From: an uncultured Clostridium sp. | GTDB taxonomy: Bacteria > Bacillota > Clostridia > TANB77 > CAG-508 | NCBI GenBank assembly: GCA_930989765.1 | Contig: CAKNNA010000002.1 | Location: 26,000 to 89,999 of the forward strand | Length of the DNA: 64,000 nt | Direction of reading: 5' to 3' | Part shown: in pieces, positions 42,264 to 53,500 of the stretch | How positions within the stretch are numbered: the stretch's first letter is position 1 | Layout of the letters: the number at the start of each line of letters is the position of its first letter | Made by a program: the position numbers and the translations under genes | The notes under the pieces: model-generated | Seen by the model: only the letters and a program-made list of their open reading frames with translations | Told to the model about the DNA's origin: nothing | Databases searched by the model: none

Positions 42264-43145
42264 ATGAGGGGAGATAAAATGAATTTGAAACTAAATAATA
42301 ATTTAAAAATTTTGTTTATAACAATTTTATGTATGTGCATTTTATTAGGACTTACAACAGAAATTAAAGCTGCAACATCATTTACGACAAAACTTACAGC
42401 ATCAAAAAGTCAAGCAGTTGCAGGAGATGAAATAACAATAGGAATAACAATATCAGATATAAATGTAGGAAATGGAATACAAGCAATTCAAGGTAAATTA
42501 ACATATGATACAGAAAAATTAACATATAGCAGTATAACTGCAAGCAATGGTTGGGGATCACCTGTTTATAACCCAGAAAATGGAATGGTTGTTGTAGAAA
42601 GTTCAAACTATGTAACACAAGAACAAGAAATAATGAAAGTAACATTTAAAGTAAAAGAAGGCGTAGAAGCAGGCTCAGCAAAAATTCAATTCCAAGAAGT
42701 ACAAGCAAGTGATGGCGAAATCATGGCAGATGGATCTACATCAGTGACATCAATAGATATAAAATTAGCAAGTTCAGAGGAAGATGAAAACAATAACACA
42801 AATGATACAAACCAAGCAGGAAATAATGGCACAAACGATACAAATCAAACAGGAAACAATAACACAAACGATACAAACCAAGTAGGAAATAATAATACAA
42901 ATGATACAAATCAAGCAGGGAATAACAACATAAATAATACAAGCCAAACAGGAAAAAATAATTCAAACAACAATAGCTTAAGAAATAATTCATCAAACAA
43001 TGGAAGCTTAAACAAACAAACTACAGCAAATAATTCATTACCAAAAACAGGTATAAGCAATACTATTGCAATAATAGCAGTAATAGTTGCAATTATTGGA
43101 ATTATAAGTTACTTAAGATATAAAAAATATAGAGGAATAAAATAA
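42264..43145 (+). CDS. LPXTG-anchored single-cohesin protein
   Basis: cohesin-like AGDEITIGITISDINVGNGIQAIQGKLTYDTEKLTY; Asn-rich linker; LPKTG-TM-positively charged tail. Confidence 0.82.
   Translation: MRGDKMNLKLNNNLKILFITILCMCILLGLTTEIKAATSFTTKLTASKSQAVAGDEITIGITISDINVGNGIQAIQGKLTYDTEKLTYSSITASNGWGSPVYNPENGMVVVESSNYVTQEQEIMKVTFKVKEGVEAGSAKIQFQEVQASDGEIMADGSTSVTSIDIKLASSEEDENNNTNDTNQAGNNGTNDTNQTGNNNTNDTNQVGNNNTNDTNQAGNNNINNTSQTGKNNSNNNSLRNNSSNNGSLNKQTTANNSLPKTGISNTIAIIAVIVAIIGIISYLRYKKYRGIK
42790..42965 (+). repeat. tandem coding repeat NNNTNDTNQxG
   Basis: ~33-bp unit aacacaaatgatacaaaccaagcaggaaataat repeated about five times. Confidence 0.85.
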
Positions 43146-43154
43146 TATAATCTA

Positions 43155-43205
43155 AATAGTGCTAGTAAAGCAAAAGTGAAAAAAAGCTTTACTAGCACTA
43201 TTTAC
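43155..43205. terminator. strong hairpin terminator
   Basis: aaatagtgctagtaaagc..gctttactagcactattt. Confidence 0.8.
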
Positions 43206-43548
43206 ATTTTTCATAAAAAATATAGACTATTACTTTAAAGAGGAGTTAACTAAATTAATATATAAAAACATAGAAACAAAGTAAATAAAAAAGTTCTATG
43301 CTTTTTTTAGCAGTAAAAAACCTAGAATCCCGGTAAAATAACACAAAAATTGTGTATATGTAATCTAAATGTAACAAAAAAATAAAATTTGAAATAAAAG
43401 AAAAGAAACTGTAAATATCCGTAAAGTAGAAAATAAAATATAAGGTTTAAGTAGAAAAAAGAACAATTGAAAAAAATATATAAATATGAAATAATTTTGG
43501 CAAAATAAGTAAAATAAAAACCTTGTAAAATAAGAGGAGGAACTAGCA

Positions 43549-45351
43549 TTGAAAAAAAAATTGAAACAATTCGCAATAATAATTATTATGCTTTTTAGTA
43601 TAATTACAATTCATGAATCAAAAAGCCAAGCAGTAAGCAATTTAAACGACATTCAAAATAGTATACAATTGAATAATTCAGTTCCAATAACAAATGTAAA
43701 AAAACAGCTAAAGCAAATGCCATCAAAATTTATAAAACAAACAGGCAATGGCATTCAAAATAAATTTAATTTAAGAGAAAATATGGATATCGAAATAAAA
43801 GACCAAGGAAATACAAATAATTGTTGGATTGCATCAACAAATACATCACTAGAAACAGTTATAAATAAAACAAATGGGACAAATACTGTCTTACAAGAAA
43901 AAAATGTAGAAGAAGCAACAGATGATTTATATGTAAAGACAGATGGAATGGGAAATGCGCTAATGGTATTAGGTTACTATACATCAGGAAATGAGCCAAT
44001 AGACACAAATAACAATAAAGTAAATGTAGATGTAGACGAATATAGAGTATTTCCATCAATATACAAAAATAAAACAGAAGAAGGTAATTTAGAATATACA
44101 AATACAACAGCATTTTTTGGAAGAGAATATTATACAGAAAGCCAAGTGGAAGAAATAAGGAATGAAATAAAATATCACATATTAAACTATGGAGCAGTAA
44201 CTGCAATAACAAGTAGTTCATCAATGCAATATTACAATAATTCATCATACTATTGTGATAATTTACTATCAAAAATAGACCATCAAATAACTATAATAGG
44301 TTGGGATGATAATTACCCAATAGAAAATTTTAACAGTAACCATAGACCAAGTAAACCAGGTGCATATATAGTACAAAATTCATATGGAGATGAAATTTTT
44401 GATGGAGGAATAATGTACATATCATATGAAGATGCATTTATAGAAGGACAAGTAATAGGAGTTACAAAAGTTGAAAATAAAGATTATTTAAATTTATATC
44501 AACACGATGAATTAGGAGTAAATGGAAGTATGGGATTTACTCAAGACATATATGGAGCAAATGTATATAAAAGAGATACAAGCCAAACAGAATATTTAGA
44601 CAAAATAGGTATTGCAGTTTTAGCAGATACTAAATGTGAAATATATGTAAACCCTAGAAGCTCTGAGCTAGATAAAGATAAATTAAATAAAATAGGAGAA
44701 ATAACACTAGATGCAGGTTACAAAACATATAAACTTCAAAATCCAATAAAATTAACAGGAGAAGAATTTGCAATAGTCGTAAAATATGAAGCAAATGAAG
44801 ATAATATAGCATATGTAGGTATAGAATATAATGACAATGCAGCTTGGCAAAAAGCAGAAAATTCCAGCAAAGAAAGCTATCTATCAACAAATATGCAAAA
44901 CTATGAAGATATGACAACACTTGGGGAAATAGCAGAAAATGTAGAAACGGCAAACCTTTGTATAAAAGCATTCACAACTACAAAATCTAGAAATTATATA
45001 ATTACAGATGAATATGTAAAAAACATAAAACCAGAAACTACAATAGAAGAATTCAAAAATAACTTAGAAAAAACTATAGAAATAGAAAACGAAGAAGAAA
45101 CAAATTTAATAAAAACTGGAATGAAGGCAAAAATAGATGGAAAAGAATATACATTAATAGTTGTAGGAGATATAGATTGTGACGGAAAATTAACACTAAT
45201 TGATTTAGCAAAAATAAAACAACATTTAGTTGAAATAAACAAATTAGAAAATGAAAGATTGCAAGGAGCAGATATAAATTTAGACAATGAAATAAATCTT
45301 GTCGATTTAAGTAGAATAAAACAAGCCTTAGTAGGTTTAAAGGAAATATAA
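43549..45351 (+). CDS. C1A papain-like peptidase with C-terminal dockerin
   Basis: DQGNTNNCWIAS, DHQITIIGWDD, YIVQNSYGDEIFDGGIMYISYED; dockerin GDIDCDGKLTLIDLAKIKQHL...ADINLDNEINLVDLSRIKQAL. Confidence 0.88.
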   Translation: MKKKLKQFAIIIIMLFSIITIHESKSQAVSNLNDIQNSIQLNNSVPITNVKKQLKQMPSKFIKQTGNGIQNKFNLRENMDIEIKDQGNTNNCWIASTNTSLETVINKTNGTNTVLQEKNVEEATDDLYVKTDGMGNALMVLGYYTSGNEPIDTNNNKVNVDVDEYRVFPSIYKNKTEEGNLEYTNTTAFFGREYYTESQVEEIRNEIKYHILNYGAVTAITSSSSMQYYNNSSYYCDNLLSKIDHQITIIGWDDNYPIENFNSNHRPSKPGAYIVQNSYGDEIFDGGIMYISYEDAFIEGQVIGVTKVENKDYLNLYQHDELGVNGSMGFTQDIYGANVYKRDTSQTEYLDKIGIAVLADTKCEIYVNPRSSELDKDKLNKIGEITLDAGYKTYKLQNPIKLTGEEFAIVVKYEANEDNIAYVGIEYNDNAAWQKAENSSKESYLSTNMQNYEDMTTLGEIAENVETANLCIKAFTTTKSRNYIITDEYVKNIKPETTIEEFKNNLEKTIEIENEEETNLIKTGMKAKIDGKEYTLIVVGDIDCDGKLTLIDLAKIKQHLVEINKLENERLQGADINLDNEINLVDLSRIKQALVGLKEI

Positions 45352-45385
45352 ATTTACTAAATTGCAAGGTTAAAATAAGAGGTGG

Positions 45386-48300
45386 ATGGATATGAAAAAA
45401 ACAAAAATGTCAAAATCCTTAGAAAAAGTATGCACACAAAGACATTTGAAGAAGAAAAATAATTTAATATCAAAAACAAATAAAATCTCAAAAAGTAATA
45501 TACTAGCTGTTATTATAATAATGGTTTTGACTATAATAAAAATTTCACTACCATTAGAAAGCTTAGGAGCTGACGAAACAGCAGACCTTGAAATTTCAAG
45601 TAAAGAACAATTAGAAGCTTTTAGGGATTCTGTTAATAGTGGAGAAAGCTATGAAGGAAAAACAGTAAAATTAATGGCAGATATTAATTTAAATGGGACT
45701 TCATGGAATCCAATAGGAAACGAAACTTACTCATTTGATGGCACATTTGATGGACAAGGATATACTATAAGCGGAATGCAAATAACAAATCCAAATTATA
45801 CTTATGTTGGATTGTTTGGTAATAGTTATAAAATAAAAAATCTAAAAATAACTAATTCTAGTATAAGTACAAATTTTACTACACCAATTCAACAAAATGT
45901 AGGAATTATTAGTGGAAAAATAATTTCTATGGAAAATTGTTATACCGAAGGTTGCAAAATAACAATTCAAGATATAGAACTTCCAAATGAAACAGTAAAT
46001 ACAGTTGCATTTTATATTGGAGGACTTGCAGGAAACATGAGCAAAGGAGGCATATATGATAATGAATTATATGCTAAAAATTGTGTAAATAATACGGTAA
46101 TAGATGTTAATAATATACAAAATAGATTAGTAAATACATATATTGGAGGAATAATTGGATCAGGAACAGGAGAAATAACAAATTGTATAAATAATTCAGA
46201 ATTAAGTATTGATACATATGCAAATAGTATAGGTGGAATTATAGGAGTTTTTCAAAACGGAAGTATAAAATATTGTTATAACATTGGAAATATTACAGCA
46301 ATTGGACAAGGATCAAATTCTACATCAGGAACAGGAGGAATTTCAGGAGTAGTAAACAGTAATATGGATGTAACAATTTCAAACTGTTATAATAAAGGAA
46401 ATATAAGTTCAAAAGGTAAGGAAGATAATGTTAAAAATGGAGGGACAGGAGGAATAATCGGAAATAGTCGTGGAGAAAAAATAAAAGTAAGTAATAGTTT
46501 TAATACAGGCCTAATATCAGGAACAGGAAATCAATACACTGATCAAGAACAAGGGGGAATAACTACAACAGGTGAACTAGGAGTAGGTGGAATAATTGGA
46601 AACAATGGAGGAAAAGACGGAAACCCTATAGGCTCACAAATAGAAAACTGCTATAATATAGGAGAAATTTCAGGAGACGATAATAATAAAAATTTTAAAG
46701 GTAATATAGTAGGAAGCAATAAAAACAAAGGAACAATAAGAAATTGCTATTATAAACAAGGAAGCCAATATGGAGGATATGGAGAAAATCTAAGCACAGA
46801 AACAGTAGAAATTACAACAAAAACAGAAAGTGAAATGAAAACAGAAGAATTTGTCAATTTGCTTAATGCTGGAGGAAATGAATTCTATCTAGACACAAAT
46901 AACACTAACGACGGATACCCTATTTTTAAAGATATAACACCACCTAGCCTAATAGTAAAATACAGTGAAACAAACACAACAGACCAAGATGTAACAGTAA
47001 CAATAACATCAAACGAAGAATTGCAAGCTTTAGAGGGCTGGACACTATCTAGCAATAAATTAACACTTACAAAAACATATCAAGAAAACACAGAAGAAAC
47101 AATAGAAGTAAGTGATTTAGCTGGAAATAAAGTAAGTGTAAAAATAACAATAACAAATATTTTCAAAAATACAACCATAACATTTAAAGATGTAAATTTA
47201 TATAATGCAATTAAAACATCACTAGAAGGAAAGCTTGTATCAAAAGATGATAATAATTTGCAATTAACAATATCATATCAAAATTTAGAAGAAGTAAAAA
47301 AATTAGAACTAATACAAAAAGATATACAAAATATTGAAGGATTAGAGAATTTTAGCAATTTAGAATATTTAGATCTAAGCAATAACAATATAAACAACAT
47401 AGACAGTATATGCGGACTTCAAAATATAAAAACATTAAATTTAAACAATACAAAAGTAACAAATGAAGGAATAACAAAGATATCAAACTTAACAAACCTA
47501 GAACAATTAGCAATAGGTTATACTAAAATAACGAATCTTGAACAAATAACAAGCTTAAACAAATTGAAAACTCTAACAATAAAAGGAAACAATGTAGAGA
47601 ATATAGCACCAATATCAAGCTTAGAAAACTTAGAACAATTAAATATATCATACAACAATTTAAACAATATAAAACCACTTGCAAATTTAACAAAGTTAAA
47701 AGTATTATGGTGTGAAGGAAACAAGTTAGAAACAATGGATGAAATACTAAATATGGTAAATTTAGAAGAGCTATATTTAAGTGGAAATAAGCTAAAAGAA
47801 ATTGCAGATATAGAACAATTAACAAAATTAACTAGCTATGATTTTTCAAATCAATCAATAGAATTAGATGTAATTGGAACTCCATATGACGAAGTAAAAA
47901 TAGCATTACCAAATATTATAAAACAAGCTCAAGATGAAACAAGTAAACTTTACTCAGAAGAAAAAGAAAAGATACAAGGCATAAATTGCCAAGTAAATAT
48001 AGAAGAAAATACAGTAACATTAAAACCAATTGATGCAGCATATATTACAATACAAGTAATAATAAATGGAGGAAAATTAAATGGAAGTACAATAACACTT
48101 CCTGGAACAACAATAGATTATGGAGTAATAGATGAACAAACTGGTATTTTTACACCTATAAGCAATAACATAAAAATAAATGAAGATGTAATAGCAAAAG
48201 TAATAACAAATAGTACAGGTGTAATATTAGGAAAAGAAACAGAACACACATTTATAGAAAATGATGAATACCAATTTTCAATAACAAATGCACAAGGAGA

Positions 48301-50458
48301 AGAAGAATACTTACTTGCAACTGTAGACTTCATAGATAAAATAACACCAGAATATACAATAGAATATAGTACAAAAGAACCAACAAATGGAAATGTAAGA
48401 GTCACAATAAAAGTAAATGAACCATTAGAAGATTTTTATTATACAGAAGATGAAGAAGGTAACATCATAAGAGATTGGGAAATATCAGAAGATAAAATGA
48501 CAATATCAAAAGAATTTGACAATAATATAGAAACAACAATATTAATATCAGATGAAGCAAATAATGCAGTAGAAATACCAATAAATATAACAAACATAAA
48601 AAAAGAAAAACCAGAAGCTGCAAAATTAATAATAAAATACAATAATTCAGAAGGAGAAAACTATATAAATAGTAGTTGGACAAATAAAGATATATATATA
48701 TCAATTGATAACACCAGTATAAAAGAAGGTCTTACAGCAACATATACAATAAACAATAGTGAAGAATATAATCAAGAACAAACAATAACACAAGAAGGAA
48801 AATATACAGTAAAATTAATAACAAAAGATAGCGTGGGAAATAAGAGCGAAAATACATATCAAATCAATATTGATAAAACAAATCCAGAAATAGGAAGTAT
48901 AACATTTCAAGAAAATAGTATAAGTGGAGAAGAAATAGAAAATAATCAAATAACAAATCAAAATGTATATATATCTTTTAAAGAAGGACAAGACATCTTA
49001 AGTGGACATAAAGAAACAGTATATATAATAGATGGTAAAACACAATATGATGAATCATATATCTTAAGAGAAAATGGAAATCATAAAATAGAATTAATAA
49101 CAAAAGACCTAGCGGGAAATGAAAGTAAAGAAGAATATAATATAACAATAGATAAAGAACAACCAATATTAGAAATTAACTATATAAAAAATGTAGACAA
49201 TACTGTAACAGTAAATATATCTGCTAATGAAAAAATAAAAAACATTTCAGGATGGAATATGAATGAAGAACAAACAGCAATTTATAAAACATATATTGAA
49301 AATACGCAAGAGACAATTACAATAGAAGACCTAGCAGGAAATATTAAAGAATTAGACATACAAATAGAAAATATAGAGAATGTAGAAGGATTAATATCAC
49401 TAGTAGATTATAGTACAACAGAAAAAACAAACCAAAATGTTATAGTAAGTATCATAGCGAACAATGAATTAGAAGCAATAAATGGATGGAACCTAGACAG
49501 CACAAAAAGAAAAATATCAAAAGAATATGAAAAAAATATAACAGAAAATATTCAAATTCAAGATATATATGGAAATACAAATGATGTGGAAATATCTATA
49601 AATAATATAGACAAAGAAGCACCTATAGTAGATATTTCATATAGCAATAAGCAACCTACCAACAAAAATGTAACTGTAACAATAACAGTAAATGAAGAAG
49701 TAGAAGAAATAAGTGGTTGGAGACAAGAAGGAAATAAATTAACAAAAACATATGAAACAAACACCAATGAAATAATAAAAATAAAAGATAAAGTAGGCAA
49801 TATAAAAGAAGAAAAAATAACGATAGAAAATATTGATAAACAAGCACCTATATTGCAAATAGACTATAATACAACTGAAGAAACAACCAATCCAGTAATA
49901 GTAAAAATAACTGCAAATGAAAAGATAAGAAAAATAAATGGATGGGATATAAGTTCTGACGAAATGAAATTAACAAAAACATATAATGAAAATACAAAGG
50001 AAAATATCACAATACAAGATTTAGTTGGAAATACACAAGAAATCATTATAAATATCCAAAATATAATAGAAAAACAAGAAGAACTAAAAACAAATTATGA
50101 TATATCAGAACAAGGATATATAAAAAAAGTACTACCAAATACAACACTAGATGAATTCAAAAACAATTTTAACAAGCAAATAGAAATACAAGATACAGAT
50201 ATAATAAAAACTGGAATGATTTGCAAAATAGAAGGAAAAACATACACAATAATTGTAACAGGAGATATAAATGAAGATGGAAAAATAAATATAATGGATC
50301 TAGTAAAAATAAAAAGACATCTAGTAAATCTAAAAGATAGTATACTTTTAAATGAAAATTTAAAAGCAGCAGATATTAACTTAGATGGAGAAATAAATCT
50401 ACTAGATCTAGTAAAAATAAAAAGAATTATTACAGGAATAGAAAATATAGAAGAATAA
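45386..50458 (+). CDS. giant LRR/Ig-like/GLUG-repeat surface protein with C-terminal dockerin
   Basis: LRR block LEYLDLSNNNINNIDSI...; repeated ITxENIDKQAPIL Ig-like modules; GDINEDGKINIMDLVKIKRHL...ADINLDGEINLLDLVKIKRII. Confidence 0.85.
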   Translation: MDMKKTKMSKSLEKVCTQRHLKKKNNLISKTNKISKSNILAVIIIMVLTIIKISLPLESLGADETADLEISSKEQLEAFRDSVNSGESYEGKTVKLMADINLNGTSWNPIGNETYSFDGTFDGQGYTISGMQITNPNYTYVGLFGNSYKIKNLKITNSSISTNFTTPIQQNVGIISGKIISMENCYTEGCKITIQDIELPNETVNTVAFYIGGLAGNMSKGGIYDNELYAKNCVNNTVIDVNNIQNRLVNTYIGGIIGSGTGEITNCINNSELSIDTYANSIGGIIGVFQNGSIKYCYNIGNITAIGQGSNSTSGTGGISGVVNSNMDVTISNCYNKGNISSKGKEDNVKNGGTGGIIGNSRGEKIKVSNSFNTGLISGTGNQYTDQEQGGITTTGELGVGGIIGNNGGKDGNPIGSQIENCYNIGEISGDDNNKNFKGNIVGSNKNKGTIRNCYYKQGSQYGGYGENLSTETVEITTKTESEMKTEEFVNLLNAGGNEFYLDTNNTNDGYPIFKDITPPSLIVKYSETNTTDQDVTVTITSNEELQALEGWTLSSNKLTLTKTYQENTEETIEVSDLAGNKVSVKITITNIFKNTTITFKDVNLYNAIKTSLEGKLVSKDDNNLQLTISYQNLEEVKKLELIQKDIQNIEGLENFSNLEYLDLSNNNINNIDSICGLQNIKTLNLNNTKVTNEGITKISNLTNLEQLAIGYTKITNLEQITSLNKLKTLTIKGNNVENIAPISSLENLEQLNISYNNLNNIKPLANLTKLKVLWCEGNKLETMDEILNMVNLEELYLSGNKLKEIADIEQLTKLTSYDFSNQSIELDVIGTPYDEVKIALPNIIKQAQDETSKLYSEEKEKIQGINCQVNIEENTVTLKPIDAAYITIQVIINGGKLNGSTITLPGTTIDYGVIDEQTGIFTPISNNIKINEDVIAKVITNSTGVILGKETEHTFIENDEYQFSITNAQGEEEYLLATVDFIDKITPEYTIEYSTKEPTNGNVRVTIKVNEPLEDFYYTEDEEGNIIRDWEISEDKMTISKEFDNNIETTILISDEANNAVEIPINITNIKKEKPEAAKLIIKYNNSEGENYINSSWTNKDIYISIDNTSIKEGLTATYTINNSEEYNQEQTITQEGKYTVKLITKDSVGNKSENTYQINIDKTNPEIGSITFQENSISGEEIENNQITNQNVYISFKEGQDILSGHKETVYIIDGKTQYDESYILRENGNHKIELITKDLAGNESKEEYNITIDKEQPILEINYIKNVDNTVTVNISANEKIKNISGWNMNEEQTAIYKTYIENTQETITIEDLAGNIKELDIQIENIENVEGLISLVDYSTTEKTNQNVIVSIIANNELEAINGWNLDSTKRKISKEYEKNITENIQIQDIYGNTNDVEISINNIDKEAPIVDISYSNKQPTNKNVTVTITVNEEVEEISGWRQEGNKLTKTYETNTNEIIKIKDKVGNIKEEKITIENIDKQAPILQIDYNTTEETTNPVIVKITANEKIRKINGWDISSDEMKLTKTYNENTKENITIQDLVGNTQEIIINIQNIIEKQEELKTNYDISEQGYIKKVLPNTTLDEFKNNFNKQIEIQDTDIIKTGMICKIEGKTYTIIVTGDINEDGKINIMDLVKIKRHLVNLKDSILLNENLKAADINLDGEINLLDLVKIKRIITGIENIEE

Positions 50459-50512
50459 CTTTTATAAATCTATAAATTTGTAGACAAGTAGAATATAAAA
50501 AAGGAGAAAAAA

Positions 50513-53500
50513 ATGTTTATTAAAAAAATAAAAAATAATATTAATTTAATATTGATTGTATTTTTATTTCTGCTACTAATATATCCAAATCTTAGTAAAG
50601 CAACAGAATTTAGTTCACTACTAGATAATAAGATAAGAGCAAATAGAGCACTTGATATATATAATTCTTTAAAAGTATGGAATAATGGAAGTAGTATCAG
50701 TGCAAGTCATTCAGTAACTTTAATAAACGGATATGTAAAGACAGTTTTTAAAGCAACTCAAGATGGAGTAAGTTTAGGACAGAAAACTTCGACAACTGGA
50801 GGAGTAACTTTTGCTAAATCAAAATCACCAGGTAAACATACTATAACTGTAACAGCTAAAGCATTTCGAAAAAGTGGAAAAAGCACTGTTAGTTTACAAC
50901 TTAAAAGTAAATCATATACTTATACAGTAGCATCATCAAGTGGTGGAACAACAAAACCTACAACACCTCCAGAAGATACACCATATAATCCAACTCCAAT
51001 AATACCAGCAGATACAACAAGTCCAACAACAAATATAACAGCAGATGTAGGGCAAAATACTGAAACAAATAGCTCGCAAATCAATTACACAATAACATTT
51101 TCAGAAACAGTAACAGGCTTCGAACAACAAGATGTAACAATAAATAAAGGAAAAATAACAAATTTTTCAGGTCAAGGAACAACATATAACCTAACAGTAG
51201 AAACAGATACAGATACAAACTACACACAAACTGTACAAATAAACGCAAATGTATGTCAAGACGCAGCAGGAAATGGAAATACAGCAAGCAATAGCTACAG
51301 TATAAACATAGACAGAATAAAACCAGAAGTAAAAATTCTAGGAAACAGTGAAAAAGAAGCAGTAACAGAATACATAAAACAAATATACCAAAACACACTA
51401 TCAAGACAGCCACAAGAAAGCGATATACAATCACACTTAATGGTATATGTAGGAGCAAAAGACCTAACTAAATTATCAAAAGATATAATAGCAAGCCAAG
51501 AAGCAAAACAAAAAATAACAAATAATACAGATTATGCAAAAGCAATGTATAAATCTATATTAAACAGAGACCCAGACTCAACAGGGCTTGAAAACTGGAA
51601 ACAAAAAATTGACGAGCAAGGAATAGAAAAAACAATAGAAGAATTTTGTACATCACAAGAAGTACAAAATGTATTTAAACAAATAAAAGAAAAAGCAAAA
51701 ACTAATATAATTTTAAACAAAAATGATGAACTAACAATAGTATTTGGAGCAACAGACGAAAAATATAATAGTTCAAACATAACAGCAAATGACATAATGG
51801 TAAAAACAGGAGAAACGGTAATAACACCAAGCAAAAAAGAATTAACAAAAACCCAAAAAATAGACAAAGGAGAAGCATACATATTAACACTTGGAGGAAT
51901 AACAGGAAATGGAGAATTATCAATAACAATACCAACTGCAAAATTCCAAGATGTAGCAGGAAATGTAAATGATGAAAAAAGTAGTAGTGAACAAGAAGAA
52001 ACCAAACTAAATGTAATAGTAGACAATACAAAACCAGAAGTAAAGAAAGCAAGTCTAACAGGTGCAAATGGAAACGGATATGTAAAAAATGGAGATACAA
52101 TAAAACTAAACCTAGAATTTTCAGAGCCAATAGCAAGTGGACTTAAAGTAAAAATAGCAGGAAGAGATGCTACGGTTCAAGGTTCAGGCACAACATATAC
52201 AGCAAGCTTACAAATCCCATTAAAAGAAATAAGTCTTAATGAAGGAGAAATAAGTATAGAAATAAGTGGTTACACAGATGAATCAGGACTAGTAGGAGAT
52301 ACTATCACAAAAACAACAGACAGTAGTAAAATAATATATGACAGAACAGCACCAACAATAAATTCAATATCACCAAATGGAAACACTACATGGCAAAAAG
52401 TACAAAAAACAGTAGTATCTGCAAGTGATAATCTAACTTCAAATGACAAAATAATAGGAAAATATGTATTTGTACCAGAAGGAGAGTCAGTTGCAGACAT
52501 CGAAAATATATTCCAAAATAACAGCGAAATAGTAAAACAAGATGGAACAGGAAAATATATTTTATATATCCAAGTAGAAGACTTAGCAGGAAACACGCGC
52601 CTAGCAGTAACAAATCCATTTTATCTAGATAACCAAGTTACAGAAGCTGGAAAAATAAAAATAACAAAAGATTCTAAAACAGGAGAAGAACTAGTTCCAA
52701 CAGAAAAAACAGATACAGAAGGAAATAAATACTATGAAATAACTTATACAAATAAAAATTTATATATAACAAAAATAGATGGAAAAGATGATGAAAGTGG
52801 ACACAAAAGCACTATATATGAAGTAAATAAAATTTTAGCAGATGGAACAAAAATATCAGTAGGAACACCTAGTATAGAAGATACAATAATAGAAACAGCA
52901 GGAGATTATGAAATAATAGTTACAACAAAAGACAACTTAGATAATATTGCTAAAAGAAAATACAAAATTCATATAGACAGAAGCGGACCACAAATAACAA
53001 TTACTCCAAATGGAAATAGTGGATATGAAAAAACAAAAGTTGTAACTGTAAATGCTCAAGATATATCAGATGTAAATACTCAAATTTCATACTCTATAGT
53101 AAAAGAAGGAGAAGAGCCTACATATAATAAAACAGTAGTAAATGGGGGAACAATTAATATAAGTGGATTAACAGGAAAATATTATATATATGTAAAAGCA
53201 CAAGATAAATCAGGAAATGAAACAATAGTAAAAAGTAATCCATTCTATTTTGACAATAGTGTAACAACCATAGGAAGTCTAGAAATGAAAGAAAATGACA
53301 AAGACGGAAAAGAATATGTAGACAATACCTTTACAAAAGAAAATGTATACTTAAAAATAAAAGACCATGGAAAAGACGAAGAAACAGGAAGTGCAACATC
53401 AACATATAAAATAGTAAAACAAAATGAACAAGGTAATGATACAGTAATAGGAGAATACACAAACGAAAGTACAGTTTTACAAGAAGAAGGAATATATAAA

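Noticed and set aside
42790-42965. Possible CRISPR-like array
   Set aside because: Contiguous in-frame tandem repeat without spacers encoding an Asn-rich linker; no cas genes in the window.
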